From the NCBI GenBank assembly GCA_040219275.1, contig JAVJSU010000007.1:124001-188000 (forward strand): DNA of 64,000 nt. The letters are read 5' to 3'. The translations under genes were made by a program, and so were the position numbers. Below the pieces are notes generated by a model. It searched no databases, was not told the origin of the DNA, and saw only the letters and a program-made list of their open reading frames with translations. The stretch's first letter is position 1. Each line of letters starts with the position of its first letter. Positions 50,463 through 59,290 of this stretch are shown in pieces. Source of the DNA: JAVJSU01 sp040219275. Its GTDB lineage: Bacteria > Chloroflexota > Anaerolineae > Aggregatilineales > Phototrophicaceae.

Positions 50463-51529
50463 TGATGATGCGCTTATGTTGTGCAATTTTGTTTGTCCTG
50501 TTAGGAACGACGTTTTCCCTCGCGCAATCTGATGCTAACATCGCGGCGAATCTCGCGCCCATTACTGCTGAAAATGTGAATCAACTCGAAACATTGCTAA
50601 CGATTGAACTTGCCGACGATTTTATCGCCATGCAACTTACAGACGAGGTGTTCATGTGGATTACATTGTACGGAGTTTTACATAGACTTGATCTTGCGAC
50701 AGGTGAGCAAACAGAACTTGAACTGCCCTACAGCATGTCTCTTGGGACTTTTAGTAACGATGGTGCATTGTTTGCATGTAACTGTCCTTATCCATATCCT
50801 CTATTGTGGGATTTACAGGTGATTAATGTTGTCACAGGTGAAGTAAGTATAGTTGAGAGAGAATCTGCATTCTTTGAAGTTGCTTTCAATCAGACAGGTG
50901 ATCTACTTGCTACAACGTCAACTCCGAGCCGTTCTAATAGGGATGGCGGAGTCAGTGTATGGGACTTGGAAACACAGACAACTATTTTAAACTTTGATAA
51001 TGAGCGGATTAATGCTAATCTCGCCTTTAGTCCTAACGGTGAAAATTTGGCGTTGAGTTTTGGTGCAGATATTACCGTACTCGATTTGACGAATAATTTT
51101 CACTCGTTTAGCGTTTTTCAAGAACTCTGTTTCCCATGCAAAATTGGTGGTCTTTTTTTTTACGTGAGCGACCTTGTGTTTAGTCATGACAGCACCCGTG
51201 TGGCTTCGATGAGTCCCGATGGGTTTGTGTGGATATGGGATGCTGGTTCGGGTAGGCTGGAACATTTGCTTAGAGATGGCACTATGTCTGTTGATCCTTT
51301 TGGTGGGAAATTCTCTTCCCGCAACAGCGACATCCTCTTTAGCCCGCAGGATGACTTTATCATCACGGCGAATGGGGAAGAAATGCGCCTGTGGTCAGTA
51401 TCCGATGGCGACCTTTTGCGGACAATTTACGAGGATACGTCGCGCATCGCCTTCAACCCTGCGGGGACACTCATGGCAACTACCGACGGCGAGAATTCGC
51501 TGACTCTGTGGGGTGTTCCCGAAAATTGA
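50462..51529 (+). CDS. Exported WD40-type beta-propeller protein
   Basis: A 355-residue protein with a signal peptide (MMMRLCCAILFVLLGTTFSLAQ) and then WD40-like blades: VSVWDLE, VWIWDAG, MRLWSVSDG and a final LTLWGVPEN. The ATG overlaps the Fe-S gene stop (TGATG), so it is co-translated although its product is exported. It lies between the Fe-S and flavoprotein genes, which is unexpected for a soluble cytoplasmic reductase. The region 50600-51180 is AT-richer than its neighbours, so it may be a later insertion into the operon. Confidence 0.82.
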   Translation: MMMRLCCAILFVLLGTTFSLAQSDANIAANLAPITAENVNQLETLLTIELADDFIAMQLTDEVFMWITLYGVLHRLDLATGEQTELELPYSMSLGTFSNDGALFACNCPYPYPLLWDLQVINVVTGEVSIVERESAFFEVAFNQTGDLLATTSTPSRSNRDGGVSVWDLETQTTILNFDNERINANLAFSPNGENLALSFGADITVLDLTNNFHSFSVFQELCFPCKIGGLFFYVSDLVFSHDSTRVASMSPDGFVWIWDAGSGRLEHLLRDGTMSVDPFGGKFSSRNSDILFSPQDDFIITANGEEMRLWSVSDGDLLRTIYEDTSRIAFNPAGTLMATTDGENSLTLWGVPEN

Positions 51530-51560
51530 TCTATGTCTAACTATGTTGGGCGTGCGACAG

Positions 51561-51589
51561 GTAAGTGCGACCTAGCAGGTCGCCCCTAC
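51561..51589. repeat. Dispersed palindromic repeat, copy 2 (inverted)
   Basis: Carries the reverse complement of the 30626-30650 element: AGGTCGCCCCTAC preceded by CGACCTAGC. The shared 22 nt differ at one position. Confidence 0.8.
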
Positions 51590-51596
51590 GAGAAAT

Positions 51597-51638
51597 AACT
51601 AAAAACTGATAACTGTCTACTGAAAACTGACAACTAAA
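51597..51638. repeat. Degenerate heptad array, consensus AACTGAN
   Basis: Six consecutive 7-nt units, all sharing ACT at the same phase, fill the space right up to the flavoprotein ATG and replace any Shine-Dalgarno sequence. Confidence 0.85.
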
Positions 51639-51642
51639 AAAT

Positions 51643-53211
51643 ATGTACCCACCTGAACTGCAAGACTCACTCGACAAACTCGAAGCCAGCCGTGATTTTC
51701 GCCGGACACAGCCGCTGGAACGTATCACGCCGGAAGCCAAAGATGCACTCCTACGTGCCTACCATCCCGATTATCAAGCGGGTGCAATGGGGATAATTAA
51801 AATTGGCGCGAACGCGGGAGAATCCGCGCCGGTGGAATTGGTCAATTTGCTACACGGTAACAGCCGAATCAATCTCGACGACATTGACCTGACGCAACCC
51901 GATTTCGTGACCGATGTGCTGGTGGTTGGGTCGGGTGGGGCAGGCTTGACGGCGGCACTCTCCGCGCATGATTCCGGCGCACGCGTGCTGATCGCCACCA
52001 AACTCCGCAATGGCGACTCGAATACAATCATGGCAACCGGAATCGCCGCACCGACAGGCGAAAAAGACAGCCCATCCGCGCATTATCTGGATACGATGGG
52101 CGGCTCGAATTTCACCGCCACGCCGGAATTGGTAAAAGCACTTGTGACCGATGGACCGGAAATCATCGCATGGTTCGAGGCGCTCGGTGTGCGCTTCGAT
52201 AAAGACGACAACGGCGATTTTAAGCTCGGCGCGGCGGGTGGCTATTCACGGCGACGCATCCATTCGTGTGGCGACTTCACCGGATTAGACATCATGCGCG
52301 TGCTGAAAGACGAAATCCACAAACGCGGCATCCATGTGCTGGAATTTGCTCCGGCGGTGGAATTGATTCTCGATGATGAAGCACACTGTGCAGGCGCGAT
52401 TCTCTATGATTATGACCGTGATTGCACCATCACCGTGCAGGCGAAGGCGGTCATTTTGACGACGGGCGGAATCGGGCGGTTGCATCTGCGCGGCGCACCG
52501 ACGACCAATCATTATGGCGCGACGGCGGACGGTCTGGTGATAGCGTATCGTGCCGGAGCGAAATTATTGCATCAGGATTCGATCCAATATCATCCGACGG
52601 GCGTGGTTTATCCAAATGCCTTTTTCGGGCAACTCGTCAGTGAACGCTGTCGTGGGAGTGGCGGGCAATTGGTCAACTGTCACGGCGAACGTTTCGTCTA
52701 TGAACTGGAAACGCGTGATGTGGTCGCCTCGTCGATCATCAAAGCGTGCGCTCAGGGCGATGGCATCGAGACGGCTTCCGGTCATGTGGGCGTGTGGTTG
52801 GATACAGTCACCATCCGCGAGGAAGACCGCTGGAAATTGCAGAATCTGCACAAGCGTTTTCTAGCGCAGGACATCGACATCTGGCAAAAACCACTGCTGA
52901 TTTATCCCACACAGCATTATCAAAACGGTGGCGTGTTGATCGACCCACACGGACGCACCACCATCCCCAATTTGTACGCGGCGGGTGAGCTTGCAGGCGG
53001 GATTCACGGGCGCAACCGTCTGGCGGCGAATTCTCTGCTGGATATTTTCGTGTTCGGCAAACGAGCGGGCACCCATGCGACGCAGACTCTTTCGCATACC
53101 CAATCCCTGACGCTCGACCATCTGCGCGAGTATGCGAATCGCCTCAACGACGCAAACGCCGAATCGGGTGTGCTGTCGCCTGCCTTGTTGCCGGAGTATC
53201 GTAAGCGGTAA
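51643..53211 (+). CDS. SdhA/FrdA/AspO-family flavoprotein
   Basis: A 522-residue FAD enzyme. The dinucleotide motif VLVVGSGGAGLTAAL is at about 92-106. The catalytic segments are DSIQYHPTGV, TQHYQNGGVLID and GRNRLAANSLLDIFVFG, all typical of succinate/fumarate oxidoreductases and L-aspartate oxidases. The His used for covalent FAD in SdhA is missing (NTIMATGIAAP), so FAD is probably non-covalent. The C-terminal helical domain is short, so the protein is smaller than SdhA. With the [2Fe-2S]/dicluster protein upstream it may form a soluble fumarate reductase-like complex. No ribosome-binding site is visible. Confidence 0.88.
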   Translation: MYPPELQDSLDKLEASRDFRRTQPLERITPEAKDALLRAYHPDYQAGAMGIIKIGANAGESAPVELVNLLHGNSRINLDDIDLTQPDFVTDVLVVGSGGAGLTAALSAHDSGARVLIATKLRNGDSNTIMATGIAAPTGEKDSPSAHYLDTMGGSNFTATPELVKALVTDGPEIIAWFEALGVRFDKDDNGDFKLGAAGGYSRRRIHSCGDFTGLDIMRVLKDEIHKRGIHVLEFAPAVELILDDEAHCAGAILYDYDRDCTITVQAKAVILTTGGIGRLHLRGAPTTNHYGATADGLVIAYRAGAKLLHQDSIQYHPTGVVYPNAFFGQLVSERCRGSGGQLVNCHGERFVYELETRDVVASSIIKACAQGDGIETASGHVGVWLDTVTIREEDRWKLQNLHKRFLAQDIDIWQKPLLIYPTQHYQNGGVLIDPHGRTTIPNLYAAGELAGGIHGRNRLAANSLLDIFVFGKRAGTHATQTLSHTQSLTLDHLREYANRLNDANAESGVLSPALLPEYRKR

Positions 53212-53270
53212 ATCCCCCTAAATTTTGAGGTCTGCGTTAGCCTGTCTTTGTGAGTACACTTAAAGTATTC

Positions 53271-54398
53271 ATGAATAGAGACAGGATGTTCTCAGTGGCT
53301 CTCCAAATAGAAAAACCAGAAAATCGTTGGCATACAATCACACAGATGTGGAATGACGAAAAACAATTCTACCGAATTTTAGGGGGATTATTTCTTGTAG
53401 CATTGGGTGTGATTTTAGGCGGTTTCCTCTTTGGTGACGAAAATCCCGCATTTGAAAATATGATTTCAGGTGTATCCAGCTATGCGACAAATCTTTGGAC
53501 AGAAGCAATCAGCGTTATCCTGACGATTGCCGTATTGAATTATTTAAATGAACGTCGTGATGAACGTCGCCGTGTTGCGGAACTCAAAGAACGACTTGTA
53601 CGCGAAGTTCGTAGTCAGTCTCCTGAAGTAGCTAAAGCGGCGATTTCTGAATTGCATGAACATGGTTGGTTAGAAGGTGAAAACGGATTATTGAAAGGTA
53701 GAGATTTAGTTCGTAGTAATTTGCACGGCTTAGATTTGCGAGAATGTAATCTTCAAGAAGCTAATTTACACGGTGTAAATCTTCAATTCGCGCAACTGAA
53801 TGGAGCGAATTTAAGATGCGTTGATCTGAGCTTTGCATCATTACAAAATGCGACTTTAGAAACTGTAAATTTAGAAAATGCGGTCTTGATGTTTGCTAAA
53901 TTACAAGATGCCAATTTTCTAGGTGCTAATCTAAGTAATGTGGATATGAAGGCGGCTAATTTACATGGCACCAATTTAAGCCGCTGTAATTTGAAAGGTG
54001 CTAATTTCTCAAAAACTAAATTCGACTCAGCTACAACATTACCAAACAGGGAAAAGTGGTCTTCAAGCTCTGATTTGATGATGTTTACTAATCCAGATCA
54101 TCCTCACTTTTGGCTTGGATTACGTTTGGAGAAAGCTGAAAACAATGATTTGGATTTCAGCTATGCTAATCTCTGCGGTGTGTTTTTGTTCAACAAAAAT
54201 CTTGAAAATTTCAACTTACAAGAAGCGAATCTTCAGGGCGGAATTTTTTATAGATCGAAATTTAATAAGCATACTGTATTGCCTGATGGCAAAAAGTGGA
54301 CACCAGATACTGATATGGCAATATTTACCGATCCAAGTCATCCTAATTTCTGGCGTTCTGATGATCCTCGTTCGCCTGCATATCGTGGTGATAAATAG
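53271..54398 (+). CDS. Membrane-anchored pentapeptide-repeat protein
   Basis: About 375 residues. Two N-terminal membrane helices (about 30-50 and 65-90), a basic helical linker (ERRDERRRVAELKERL), then a right-handed beta-helix of A(N/D)LxX pentapeptides in two blocks (about 145-265 and 290-330), separated by non-repeat inserts that share a LPxxxKWxxxxDxxxFTxPxHPxFW pattern. Pentapeptide proteins can mimic DNA or mediate contacts; none is assignable. The start is uncertain (GTG 53250, ATG 53271 or 53286). The region is AT-rich compared with neighbours. Confidence 0.82.
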   Translation: MNRDRMFSVALQIEKPENRWHTITQMWNDEKQFYRILGGLFLVALGVILGGFLFGDENPAFENMISGVSSYATNLWTEAISVILTIAVLNYLNERRDERRRVAELKERLVREVRSQSPEVAKAAISELHEHGWLEGENGLLKGRDLVRSNLHGLDLRECNLQEANLHGVNLQFAQLNGANLRCVDLSFASLQNATLETVNLENAVLMFAKLQDANFLGANLSNVDMKAANLHGTNLSRCNLKGANFSKTKFDSATTLPNREKWSSSSDLMMFTNPDHPHFWLGLRLEKAENNDLDFSYANLCGVFLFNKNLENFNLQEANLQGGIFYRSKFNKHTVLPDGKKWTPDTDMAIFTDPSHPNFWRSDDPRSPAYRGDK

Positions 54399-54461
54399 CA
54401 ATTTGCACTGATTTTCGGTACGGTATGCGCTGAAATAATCAACACAAACGAAAGGGAGTCG

Positions 54462-55391
54462 ATGGACGACCTCACAGGCAAGCACTTCACCAGCATCACC
54501 GATTTTACGACGCTCCAGATCGAAACGCTGATGCAACGGGCGGCAAAACTCAACGCACATCGCAAGGGACGGTTGAATATCTGCGCCGATAAGATCATGG
54601 TGTATCTGTTTTACGAACCGAGCACCCGCACGCGCATGTCCTTTCAGACGGCGATGTTACGGCTCGGCGGGCAGGTCGTCGGCTTCGATAATCCGGGCGT
54701 GTCGTCTGTGTCGAAAGGTGAGAGTCTGGCGGATACCGTGCGCGTGACGCAAAATTATGGCGATGTGATCGTCATTCGTCATCCGCAAGCTGGAGTCCCT
54801 GCTACCGCCGCCGAATACGCCGATGTGCCTGTGATTAATGCTGGCGACGGCGCGAACGAACATCCGAGTCAGGGGTTGGCGGCGCTGTTCACCATTTTGC
54901 AAAAACGCGGCAGTGTGGAAGGTCTCAAAGTGGGTTTATGTGGCGATCTCAAATTCGGGCGGACGGTGCATTCGTTTATCGATGTGCTTGCACGGTTCGG
55001 CGCGGAAGCCATTTGCATCGCACCACCGGAATTGCGCCTGCCGGATGAGTATCTCAAAAATCTGCAATATCGCTACGACTATGCGCCGACACAGGTCGAT
55101 AGCCTTGCGGATGTGATGGGCGACCTTGATGTGCTCTACATGACGCGCCTTCAGCAGGAGCGTTTTGGCAGTTTGGAAGCATTTATGGCGTTGCAGGGCA
55201 GTTATAATTTGTCACGAGATTTGATGGATCATGCCCGTGACGATTTGCTGATTATGCACCCGTTGCCGCGCCGTGAGGAAATCCCCGACTTCATCGACGA
55301 CGATCCGCGTGCGATCTACTTCGAGCAAGCCGGATACAGCATCCCGGTGCGGATGGCGCTACTGGCGAGTGTGATGGGCGTGGAGATTTGA
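54462..55391 (+). CDS. pyrB: Aspartate carbamoyltransferase catalytic subunit
   Basis: Joins carbamoyl phosphate to aspartate in pyrimidine synthesis. It has 309 residues. The carbamoyl-phosphate loop FYEPSTRTRMSF (about 49-60), SVSKGESLADT (with the catalytic Ser/Lys loop), HPQAG, ANEHPSQGLAALF and the aspartate-site MTRLQQERF and MHPLPRREEI are all present. No pyrI or other pyr gene is adjacent. GGGAG precedes the ATG. Confidence 0.97.
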   Translation: MDDLTGKHFTSITDFTTLQIETLMQRAAKLNAHRKGRLNICADKIMVYLFYEPSTRTRMSFQTAMLRLGGQVVGFDNPGVSSVSKGESLADTVRVTQNYGDVIVIRHPQAGVPATAAEYADVPVINAGDGANEHPSQGLAALFTILQKRGSVEGLKVGLCGDLKFGRTVHSFIDVLARFGAEAICIAPPELRLPDEYLKNLQYRYDYAPTQVDSLADVMGDLDVLYMTRLQQERFGSLEAFMALQGSYNLSRDLMDHARDDLLIMHPLPRREEIPDFIDDDPRAIYFEQAGYSIPVRMALLASVMGVEI

Positions 55392-55496
55392 CGGGCGTAG
55401 GGCAATCGTTTGGAACTTCATATACGGTTCTTGTGTCTAAAAGAGTGAAGTGTCATACAATATAAGAGCCACAAGTTGATTCGGGGAGTGCAAAAC

Positions 55497-56663
55497 ATGC
55501 AGATGCACGCAACACAACCACCAAGACAAAATTTACCGCCTGTGCAGAAGAAAAAGACCAACTGGCTTCCGTATATCTTTATCGGGGGCGCGTTGACGTT
55601 GGTGATTTCTATGCTGGTGGCGGTTGTGCTGTTCATCGGCATCGTCTACTTAGCGCAGGAACGCATCCCATCAGCGACGACGGTTGCTGGCTTGGACATC
55701 GGCGGAGAAACGCTGGATTCCGCCGCAGAGATGATCGCCACGATTAACGTCAGCAATAACGTTGTGCGTCTGGTCGATCAGGAGCGCAGTTGGGATGTGA
55801 CGTTGGGTCAGCTTGGGGTAAGTGTGGATACTGCCGCGACTCTGGAAGCCGCGAAGCAATCCACCGGATCACTGTCGTTGCAACCCGTGCTAAAAATCGA
55901 CCTTGCGACGGCACAACAGGCACTCCTCAACGTGAGCTACGAAGCGAATATCGACGCAATTCCGGGTGAAACGTCACAGATCGGGCGTTCGTTGGAAATT
56001 CCGGTGACGGTTGCCCGTTTGAATAGCAATCTACAGGGTGAAATCAGCGATGGTGTGCTGGAACTCGATATGATGGTGATTGATCCGCCGGAATATGACC
56101 CTGTGATACATTACGACGGTGCGACGACAACGCATATCATCGAGGCGGGGCAGGAATTGGCGCTGATTGCCCGTGAGTATGGCGTGACGATTGATGATCT
56201 GGTGGCGATGAACGACATCAGCGACCCGAATCTGATCTTCGTCGGGCAAGAATTGATCGTGCCATCAGCGGGCGAATTCATCCCCGAAAATGTACCACCA
56301 GCACCAACAGCCACCGGACGGTCTATCGTGGTGGATACGAATGCACAGCGCATCTACGCTTACGAAAATGGCGAGATGGTGCATACCCATTTAACCTCTA
56401 CCGGACGATCACAAACGCCAACCGTGCTGGGAGATTACAACATTTACGTCAAATACACGGCGACGGATATGCGTGGTGCGGATTATTACCTGCAAGATGT
56501 GCCGTATACCATGTACTTTTATCAGGGTTACGGCATACATGGGACGTATTGGCATAACAGCTTTGGTCGTCCGATGAGTCATGGCTGTGTGAATTTGCCG
56601 ATAGACGAGGCAGAATGGTTCTTCAACTTCGCCTCTGTGGGGACGTTGGTGAGGGTGATATAG
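55497..56663 (+). CDS. L,D-transpeptidase (YkuD) with YoaR-like and LysM domains
   Basis: A 388-residue membrane-anchored wall enzyme. One helix (about 23-52), a YoaR/peptidoglycan-binding-4-like domain (about 60-205), a LysM domain (about 210-256, HIIEAGQELALIAREYGVT..LIVP), then the YkuD catalytic domain with HGTYWHN and SHGCVNL, where Cys is the nucleophile. It forms 3-3 cross-links or attaches proteins to peptidoglycan, which implies a peptidoglycan-type wall. The ATG at 55497 has GGGGAG 8 nt upstream. A terminator follows. Confidence 0.93.
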   Translation: MQMHATQPPRQNLPPVQKKKTNWLPYIFIGGALTLVISMLVAVVLFIGIVYLAQERIPSATTVAGLDIGGETLDSAAEMIATINVSNNVVRLVDQERSWDVTLGQLGVSVDTAATLEAAKQSTGSLSLQPVLKIDLATAQQALLNVSYEANIDAIPGETSQIGRSLEIPVTVARLNSNLQGEISDGVLELDMMVIDPPEYDPVIHYDGATTTHIIEAGQELALIAREYGVTIDDLVAMNDISDPNLIFVGQELIVPSAGEFIPENVPPAPTATGRSIVVDTNAQRIYAYENGEMVHTHLTSTGRSQTPTVLGDYNIYVKYTATDMRGADYYLQDVPYTMYFYQGYGIHGTYWHNSFGRPMSHGCVNLPIDEAEWFFNFASVGTLVRVI

Positions 56664-56698
56664 AGTAGACAGTAAACAGTTTTCAGTAAACAGTAATT
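56664..56698. repeat. Degenerate heptad array, consensus AGTAAAC
   Basis: Five 7-nt units all starting AGT, beginning at the base after the L,D-transpeptidase stop codon. Its complement is related to the AACTGAN array at 51597. Confidence 0.85.
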
Positions 56699-56702
56699 AG
56701 TG

Positions 56703-56736
56703 CAGGCATGGTGTGAAAAACATCATGCCTGTTTTT
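56703..56736 (+). terminator. Rho-independent terminator after the L,D-transpeptidase
   Basis: A stem of CAGGCATG with CATGCCTG extends by about four more pairs to a GAAAA loop, followed by five T. Confidence 0.92.
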
Positions 56737-56739
56737 GTT

Positions 56740-57183
56740 CTAGCCATGATTTTCTGCGAAGGTTTTGAATTGTTCCATTGTTTTCTTGCTTTCTTTGCGG
56801 AAAGCGCCGGGCATGAACCAGCCTAAAATTTTCATCCAACCGGTGAAGTTGAACTCGTCTTCAGTGACCCATCGCGTTTTGCCATTGTCCTCGTAAAAGC
56901 GACTCGTGTTGATGTTATTTACGCCGTTTGTCTCGAACAAGAGGGAGATTTCTTCGGGGAGGTTACGCGTGATAATCGTTTCGATCAATTCCATTTTGCG
57001 CCCGTTCATGTCGTAGACGAGGCGGGATTTCGCGCCCGGTTGCCCCGGTGTGCCGCTGATTGGCTCGAAGGATTGCAAGCCGGGTTGCCATTTTTTGAGA
57101 TTATCGGCACTATCAAACAGTTCGATGACTTTTTCTCGCGGTAGGTTGATGGTCAATTCAGTTGTGTATTTTATGGTAAGCAC
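56740..57183 (-). CDS. SRPBCC (START-like) ligand-binding protein
   Basis: About 147 residues with the SRPBCC helix-grip pattern: a first strand TTELTINLPREKVIELFDSADNLKKWQPGLQSFE, central strands, and a final long helix (RKESKKTMEQFKTFAENHG). These proteins bind small hydrophobic ligands in a cavity; roles range from polyketide cyclisation to heat-shock co-chaperones. The start is uncertain: a GTG at 57183 is chosen because homologous sequence begins at LTIKYTTE; a TTG at 57207 is possible. It is divergent from the next gene. Confidence 0.82.
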   Translation of the reverse strand: MLTIKYTTELTINLPREKVIELFDSADNLKKWQPGLQSFEPISGTPGQPGAKSRLVYDMNGRKMELIETIITRNLPEEISLLFETNGVNNINTSRFYEDNGKTRWVTEDEFNFTGWMKILGWFMPGAFRKESKKTMEQFKTFAENHG

Positions 57184-57229
57184 TCCCCAACTTGTTATTA
57201 TGTACAAATTATAACATTTGTTCTATGGT

Positions 57230-57856
57230 ATGGCAAGCTATCAAATAACATTTTATTATTGGCATTGTAGTGACTTGCTCAAATATATAGGGGACAAACA
57301 GGGCATGTATTATGATGGCGAAATTATCAACATTTTCGAGGAAGTATTTAAGCACCGTCTGTTCGGTGGTCGGTATCCCCAATCTGTCTTTCAGCGTTAT
57401 CTATGGATTATTCAGTTAGATTTATTCCCGAATATGCCTTTTATCATGGGGGTGCAGTTCCACAACTTGGATAAGAGGACACTCAGTGCCTATGGATTAT
57501 TGGTTTCAAATCGCACAAATAATGCGTTTAAGTCGGCAAGCAGAGATGAGAAGACAGACATTTATCTGCCCCCTGTCATTAATCTAGAGAATGACGACAA
57601 AATTGGCGATCTCTTAACCCAAATTTCGCTGATTGGCGAAGGTTTTGGTGGCTTTACGCGGGATGATGGTGGTCAAATGGCGTTCAGATTACAGGTTTTT
57701 TCGCCTCACGTTCAATCTGTCGTACGCATTCAAGGTAATTCGAAATTAGAGCAACATCGTATTCTCTGGAAGGAAATTGTTGCCACCTATAGACGCTATC
57801 TTGGAATTTATCATCAACATAAAATCTACCTTGACGAGTTTGACGAATCTACCTAA
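57230..57856 (+). CDS. Hypothetical protein
   Basis: A 208-residue soluble protein with many aromatic residues and alternating strand and helix segments; no signal peptide, membrane helix or known motif. The C-terminal part (LWKEIVATYRRYLGIYHQHKIYLDEFDEST) is helical and charged. The gene is AT-richer than the surrounding ones and stands alone between divergent and convergent neighbours, which could indicate recent acquisition. I cannot assign a family. Confidence 0.7.
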   Translation: MASYQITFYYWHCSDLLKYIGDKQGMYYDGEIINIFEEVFKHRLFGGRYPQSVFQRYLWIIQLDLFPNMPFIMGVQFHNLDKRTLSAYGLLVSNRTNNAFKSASRDEKTDIYLPPVINLENDDKIGDLLTQISLIGEGFGGFTRDDGGQMAFRLQVFSPHVQSVVRIQGNSKLEQHRILWKEIVATYRRYLGIYHQHKIYLDEFDEST

Positions 57857-57862
57857 GTCATT

Positions 57863-59020
57863 TTAGAGCGCCTTTTCATACAGGCGATAGGTGCGGTAGG
57901 GGTAGAGGTTGGCGCGTTCTAGCACGCCGATCATGTCGTGGTTGGTTTCCAGAATCCAGCCGGCATCCACCTGACGGTAAGGTTGGTCAACGCCCATCGC
58001 ATTGTCAAAGAAATGCTTAATCATCATCATTTCCAAGCCTTTATTGCGGAATTGCTCACGCACGCCCATCAGCGGGATGCGGTAGCCGTTGACCTTCGGG
58101 CGGAGCTTCCAATGCCACAAGACTTTAGCAAGCGTCATGAGTTCCGGCACACCGGGGCGCGGGTAGGCACGTTGCAGGGCGATGTTTAAATCCGCCACAC
58201 CGAGCATGAATCCAGCCGGTACGCCGTCGGCTTCCACAATCGCAGACAGTCGAGGATCGAAAAACGCCGCCAATCCTTCAATGAGCGCGTCAAGCTCACG
58301 GTCAGTCATCGGCGTGAAGCCCCAATTTGCCGCCCACGCGTCGTTATAAATCTCTTTGACCAGCCCGAAATCAGCGACTTGCGTTTTTTTGTTGACCGAG
58401 CGCACGGTGAAATTGCCCTGTCGCTGGATGCGGGCGACGATTTTCTGCATGACTTCGTAATCACGCGATTTTGTGAAGGCTACGGGGTCGTAATCGAGCC
58501 GATAGCTAGAGACATCCATGACTTTTTGCAAACCGCCGTAAGTATCAATCAATTTTTGATAATAGGCGTGGTGATAGGGCATCAGCAAAACCGGACGCTC
58601 AAAACCGTCAATCAGCACACCGACTTCTTCATGTGCGGTGAAGCTCTGCGGTCCGCGCAGGGCATCGTAGCCGTGTGATTTTGCCCAATCTTCCGCCGTT
58701 TTGAGCAAGGCATCCGCGACTTCTTGATCGTCAATCGACTCAAAAAAGCCGAACCACGCGATGTTTTCATGTTGAAATTCGTTATGGCGTTTGTTCACGA
58801 ACGCGGCAATCGTCCCGACAGGCTCATCACCGCGCCACGCGATGTAATAATCGCCTTCGAGATATTCCCACGCGGGATTTTTCTCACGGCTGAGGGTTTC
58901 TTTACGCATTGATTTTAGGGGTGGCACCCAGTTGGGATCGTCTTTATAGATTTTCCACGGAAATTCGAAGAAAACTTTGTCGTCAGTTCTGGTTTCCACT
59001 TTACGAACGCTGATCGCCAT
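57863..59020 (-). CDS. GNAT-like N-acetyltransferase family protein
   Basis: A 385-residue protein of the two-domain GNAT-like group, also annotated as YghO-like. The N-terminal part has FPWKIYKDDPNWVPPL and later WRGDEPVGTIAAFVN and YDALRGPQSFTAHEEVGVLIDGF. The C-terminal part has AGFMLGVADLNIALQRAYPRPG and GVREQFRNKGLEMMMIKHFF, which resembles the acetyl-CoA loop (Q/RxxGxG/A) in altered form. The substrate is unknown. GGGGGA lies about 10 nt before the ATG. It converges with the hypothetical gene, 6 nt between stops. Confidence 0.85.
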   Translation of the reverse strand: MAISVRKVETRTDDKVFFEFPWKIYKDDPNWVPPLKSMRKETLSREKNPAWEYLEGDYYIAWRGDEPVGTIAAFVNKRHNEFQHENIAWFGFFESIDDQEVADALLKTAEDWAKSHGYDALRGPQSFTAHEEVGVLIDGFERPVLLMPYHHAYYQKLIDTYGGLQKVMDVSSYRLDYDPVAFTKSRDYEVMQKIVARIQRQGNFTVRSVNKKTQVADFGLVKEIYNDAWAANWGFTPMTDRELDALIEGLAAFFDPRLSAIVEADGVPAGFMLGVADLNIALQRAYPRPGVPELMTLAKVLWHWKLRPKVNGYRIPLMGVREQFRNKGLEMMMIKHFFDNAMGVDQPYRQVDAGWILETNHDMIGVLERANLYPYRTYRLYEKAL

Positions 59021-59128
59021 GTGATGAGTCCCCCTGCGCTTTAGTTTGTAACCGCTTCACAGTTTAACAGAGGTTGAATTGAAAACAAGCAAATTTAGCG
59101 CGAGTTTTGAATTTTCTCTAACTTAATC

Positions 59129-59157
59129 TTGACATCAGCGAGCGTGTTTGATACGAT
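59129..59157 (+). promoter_or_regulatory. Promoter of tRNA-Asn
   Basis: A perfect TTGACA and TACGAT with 17-nt spacing; the tRNA begins 12 nt after the -10 box. Confidence 0.85.
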
Positions 59158-59169
59158 TTCCGGAGTCGT

Positions 59170-59241
59170 TCCGCAATAGCTCAACGGCAGAGCAATCGGC
59201 TGTTAACCGATAGGTTCCTGGTTCGAATCCAGGTTGCGGAG
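59170..59241 (+). tRNA. tRNA-Asn(GTT)
   Basis: A 72-nt tRNA. Acceptor TCCGCAA pairs with TTGCGGA, discriminator G. Anticodon loop CTGTTAA gives GTT, closed by ATCGG/CCGAT. D loop with GGCAGAGC and T arm CCTGGTTCGAATCCAGG are complete. The CCA end is not encoded. Confidence 0.97.
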
Positions 59242-59245
59242 TAGA

Positions 59246-59273
59246 AGCGTCCTCATTGTGCAGGGCGCTTTTT
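59246..59273 (+). terminator. Rho-independent terminator after tRNA-Asn
   Basis: AGCGTCCT pairs with AGGGCGCT (one G-T) across an 8-nt loop, followed by a T run. Confidence 0.88.
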
Positions 59274-59290
59274 GTTTTCCCTTTTTGTAA

